64,000 nt of DNA from Proteiniborus sp. MB09-C3. GTDB lineage: Bacteria; Bacillota; Clostridia; Tissierellales; Proteiniboraceae. Both the position numbers and the translations under genes were made by a program. Position 1 is the first letter of the stretch. Every line of letters starts with the position of its first letter. Of this stretch, positions 62,667 through 64,000 are shown one piece after another. A model generated the notes under the pieces. That model searched no databases. It was not told where the DNA came from and saw nothing but the letters and a program-made list of their open reading frames with translations. The stretch is taken from NCBI RefSeq assembly GCF_030263895.1, contig NZ_CP127161.1, positions 1,240,001 through 1,304,000 of the forward strand, given 5' to 3'.

Positions 62667-63876
62667 GGCAAAGAAAAATAATATTACCATAAGGATTGTA
62701 TCAATACTAATAGCCGTTATTATGTGGTCATATGTAATGAATGAGGTTAACCCGCAAACTACTAAGCTTTTCCCTGGAATAAAAGTGGATTATATAAATC
62801 AAGATTATTTATCCGAAGCTGGATTGGCAATAATGGAGCCAAAGGAAGCCAAGATAACTGTGGAGCTTGCAGGTAGAAGAAGCGATATAAATAATATTAA
62901 CCCCAATGACATAATAGTACAAGCTGATTTATTGGGATACGTAGAAGGAGTGAATAGAATGATTATCGATGTAAAAGCTCCTGAAAATGTTACTGTAAAA
63001 TCTGTAAGTCCTCAATATATACAGTTAAAACTTGATAGCATAATAACTAAGGAGTTTAATGTATCCTTAGAAACTTCAGGAAATACTGAGGATGGTCATA
63101 CTCCTGGTGAAGGAGAGATAAAGCCTAGTACTGTACTAATTAAGGGACCGAGAACATGGGTTAATTCTGTATACAAGGTAGTGACTACTGTCCAATTATC
63201 CAATATAAATACAGACATAAAGACTAGTTTACCTGTTAGAGCATTAGATGATAAGAAAGAAGAAGTCAGAGGCATAGAAAAGGAACCAAATACAGTAGAA
63301 GTCATCATGCCAATCTTAGGAACTAAGAATATTCCAATTCGTCCAAGGCTTAAAGGTTCTCCACTAAATGGATATATTATTACAGATATTCAAATGAACC
63401 CTGTAAGTATTAAGGTAAAAGGAAAAAAAGAAATATTAAAGGATATTGAATTTCTTGAGACAGAGCCAATTGACATTGACCTTATAAGCATATCAAAAGA
63501 TGTTCCGGTAAATATCGTCTTTCCAGAAGGTGTAGAGCTAATGGATGATAAAATAAAACCGCTGGCTAAGATAAATGTAGAAAAAATAATTGAAAAGGAC
63601 ATTGAGCTTGACACAAGCAAGCTAACTTTCATCAATTTAGATACTAGGTATGTTGTTGATAAAACCAGTCTACCCGATAAAATTACGATAACGGTAAGGG
63701 GAGCAGAGGGCAAAATAGATGCACTAAGTGAAAATGACATTACATTCTATTCTGATTTGTCGGGATTAGAAAAAGGAACCCATAGTGTAAACGTAAAGGT
63801 AATATTGCAAGAAGATATAGAGCTTATACACACAGAACCAGAAACTATTCAACTGACCATTGAAGAAGAATTTTAA
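62659..63876 (+). CDS. cdaR: CdaR, YbbR-domain regulator of CdaA
   Basis: A 405-residue protein with one N-terminal membrane anchor (IRIVSILIAVIMWSYVMNEVNP) and four extracellular YbbR repeats, marked by LFPGIKVDYIN, KEFNVSLETSG, NIPIRPRLKG, and EKDIELDTSKL near their starts. It controls CdaA activity at the membrane. GGAGG inside cdaA precedes its ATG. Confidence 0.9.
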   Translation: MNKAKKNNITIRIVSILIAVIMWSYVMNEVNPQTTKLFPGIKVDYINQDYLSEAGLAIMEPKEAKITVELAGRRSDINNINPNDIIVQADLLGYVEGVNRMIIDVKAPENVTVKSVSPQYIQLKLDSIITKEFNVSLETSGNTEDGHTPGEGEIKPSTVLIKGPRTWVNSVYKVVTTVQLSNINTDIKTSLPVRALDDKKEEVRGIEKEPNTVEVIMPILGTKNIPIRPRLKGSPLNGYIITDIQMNPVSIKVKGKKEILKDIEFLETEPIDIDLISISKDVPVNIVFPEGVELMDDKIKPLAKINVEKIIEKDIELDTSKLTFINLDTRYVVDKTSLPDKITITVRGAEGKIDALSENDITFYSDLSGLEKGTHSVNVKVILQEDIELIHTEPETIQLTIEEEF

Positions 63877-63921
63877 CTATTTTTAATAAATTTGCAAGGG
63901 TACCTTAAATAAGGTTAATAT

Positions 63922-63972
63922 AATAGGAGCAGGACTAAAATTTGGGAACAAATAGCTAATACTGCTCCTATT
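63922..63972 (+). other. Hairpin after cdaR and SD of the next gene
   Basis: AATAGGAGCAG (63922-63932) pairs perfectly with CTGCTCCTATT (63962-63972); no T run follows, so it may not terminate. AAAAGGGGG at 63989-63997 is an SD whose gene, probably glmM by usual order, begins past the window. Confidence 0.5.
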
Positions 63973-64000
63973 GTAGTGTAAAGAATTAAAAGGGGGAATA

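Overview
The window is AT-rich DNA from an endospore-forming, anaerobic member of the Firmicutes, most likely class Clostridia (a Tissierellales- or Alkaliphilus-like lineage is a guess). Spore genes support this: the germination amidase cwlD, an alpha/beta-type small acid-soluble spore protein and a cotJABC coat operon. Rubrerythrin, ferritin, split FeoB, meso-diaminopimelate dehydrogenase and a YedE/TusA/DUF3343 selenium-type cluster also fit. Genes run in short operons on both strands, usually ended by clear intrinsic terminators. Many ORFs have a better internal start (ATG, GTG or TTG) behind a strong Shine-Dalgarno (SD), and I moved starts accordingly.

Layout. 1-9.2 kb: end of a DUF1848 gene, cwlD, a gene-free stretch packed with DnaA boxes, a PAP2 phosphatase, two membrane proteins, an rRNA/tRNA methyltransferase, a small NlpC/P60 protein, the selenium-type cluster and an ABC-F protein with a degenerate second ATPase site. 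9.2-12.8 kb: two tandem paralogous peptide-signalling modules, each an HTH-TPR regulator followed directly by a tiny secreted pro-peptide with internal repeats (three GEINPEPIR units in one, two IFPEPT units in the other). The second pro-peptide is only 51 codons. 12.9-26.4 kb: ddh, a TetR-MMPL-heptad-repeat envelope operon, acetyltransferase, TetR-hydrolase pair, DUF2200, and a LysR/isochorismatase-like hydrolase/permease unit.

26.9-41.3 kb is a defence island. It holds a pRiA4b-ORF3-like zinc protein, a C-terminal remnant of a DpnII/MboI-type restriction enzyme, then a BREX type 1 operon (brxA, brxB, brxC, pglX, pglZ). An OLD/PARIS-like ATPase plus TOPRIM gene pair sits between pglX and pglZ. 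The last BREX gene, brxL, is reduced to a frameshifted stub of about 50 codons.

41.4-48.4 kb: L,D-transpeptidase, ferritin, SASP, then a metal-homeostasis block: mntP, a yybP-ykoY (Mn2+) riboswitch in front of orphan Na+-decarboxylase beta and gamma-like genes, a DtxR/MntR regulator, and feoA-feoB with FeoB split in two, behind twin DtxR-type palindromes. 48.5-50.0 kb: hisS behind a classical attenuator whose 16-residue leader peptide ends in three His codons. 50.2-64 kb: cotJABC, lipoprotein, acetyltransferase, DUF1576 pair, rubrerythrin, a second ABC-F gene with a terminator just before its SD, PrsW, CapA-like phosphatase, a nested palindromic repeat, dipeptide epimerase and cdaA-cdaR (c-di-AMP synthesis).

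Most noteworthy: the two repeat-pheromone quorum-sensing modules, the Mn2+ riboswitch on an orphan OadB/OadG pair, the His-leader attenuator, the BREX operon with a nested ATPase/TOPRIM pair and dead brxL, and the DnaA-box cluster. Everything here was read by eye; no searches or folding programs were run.
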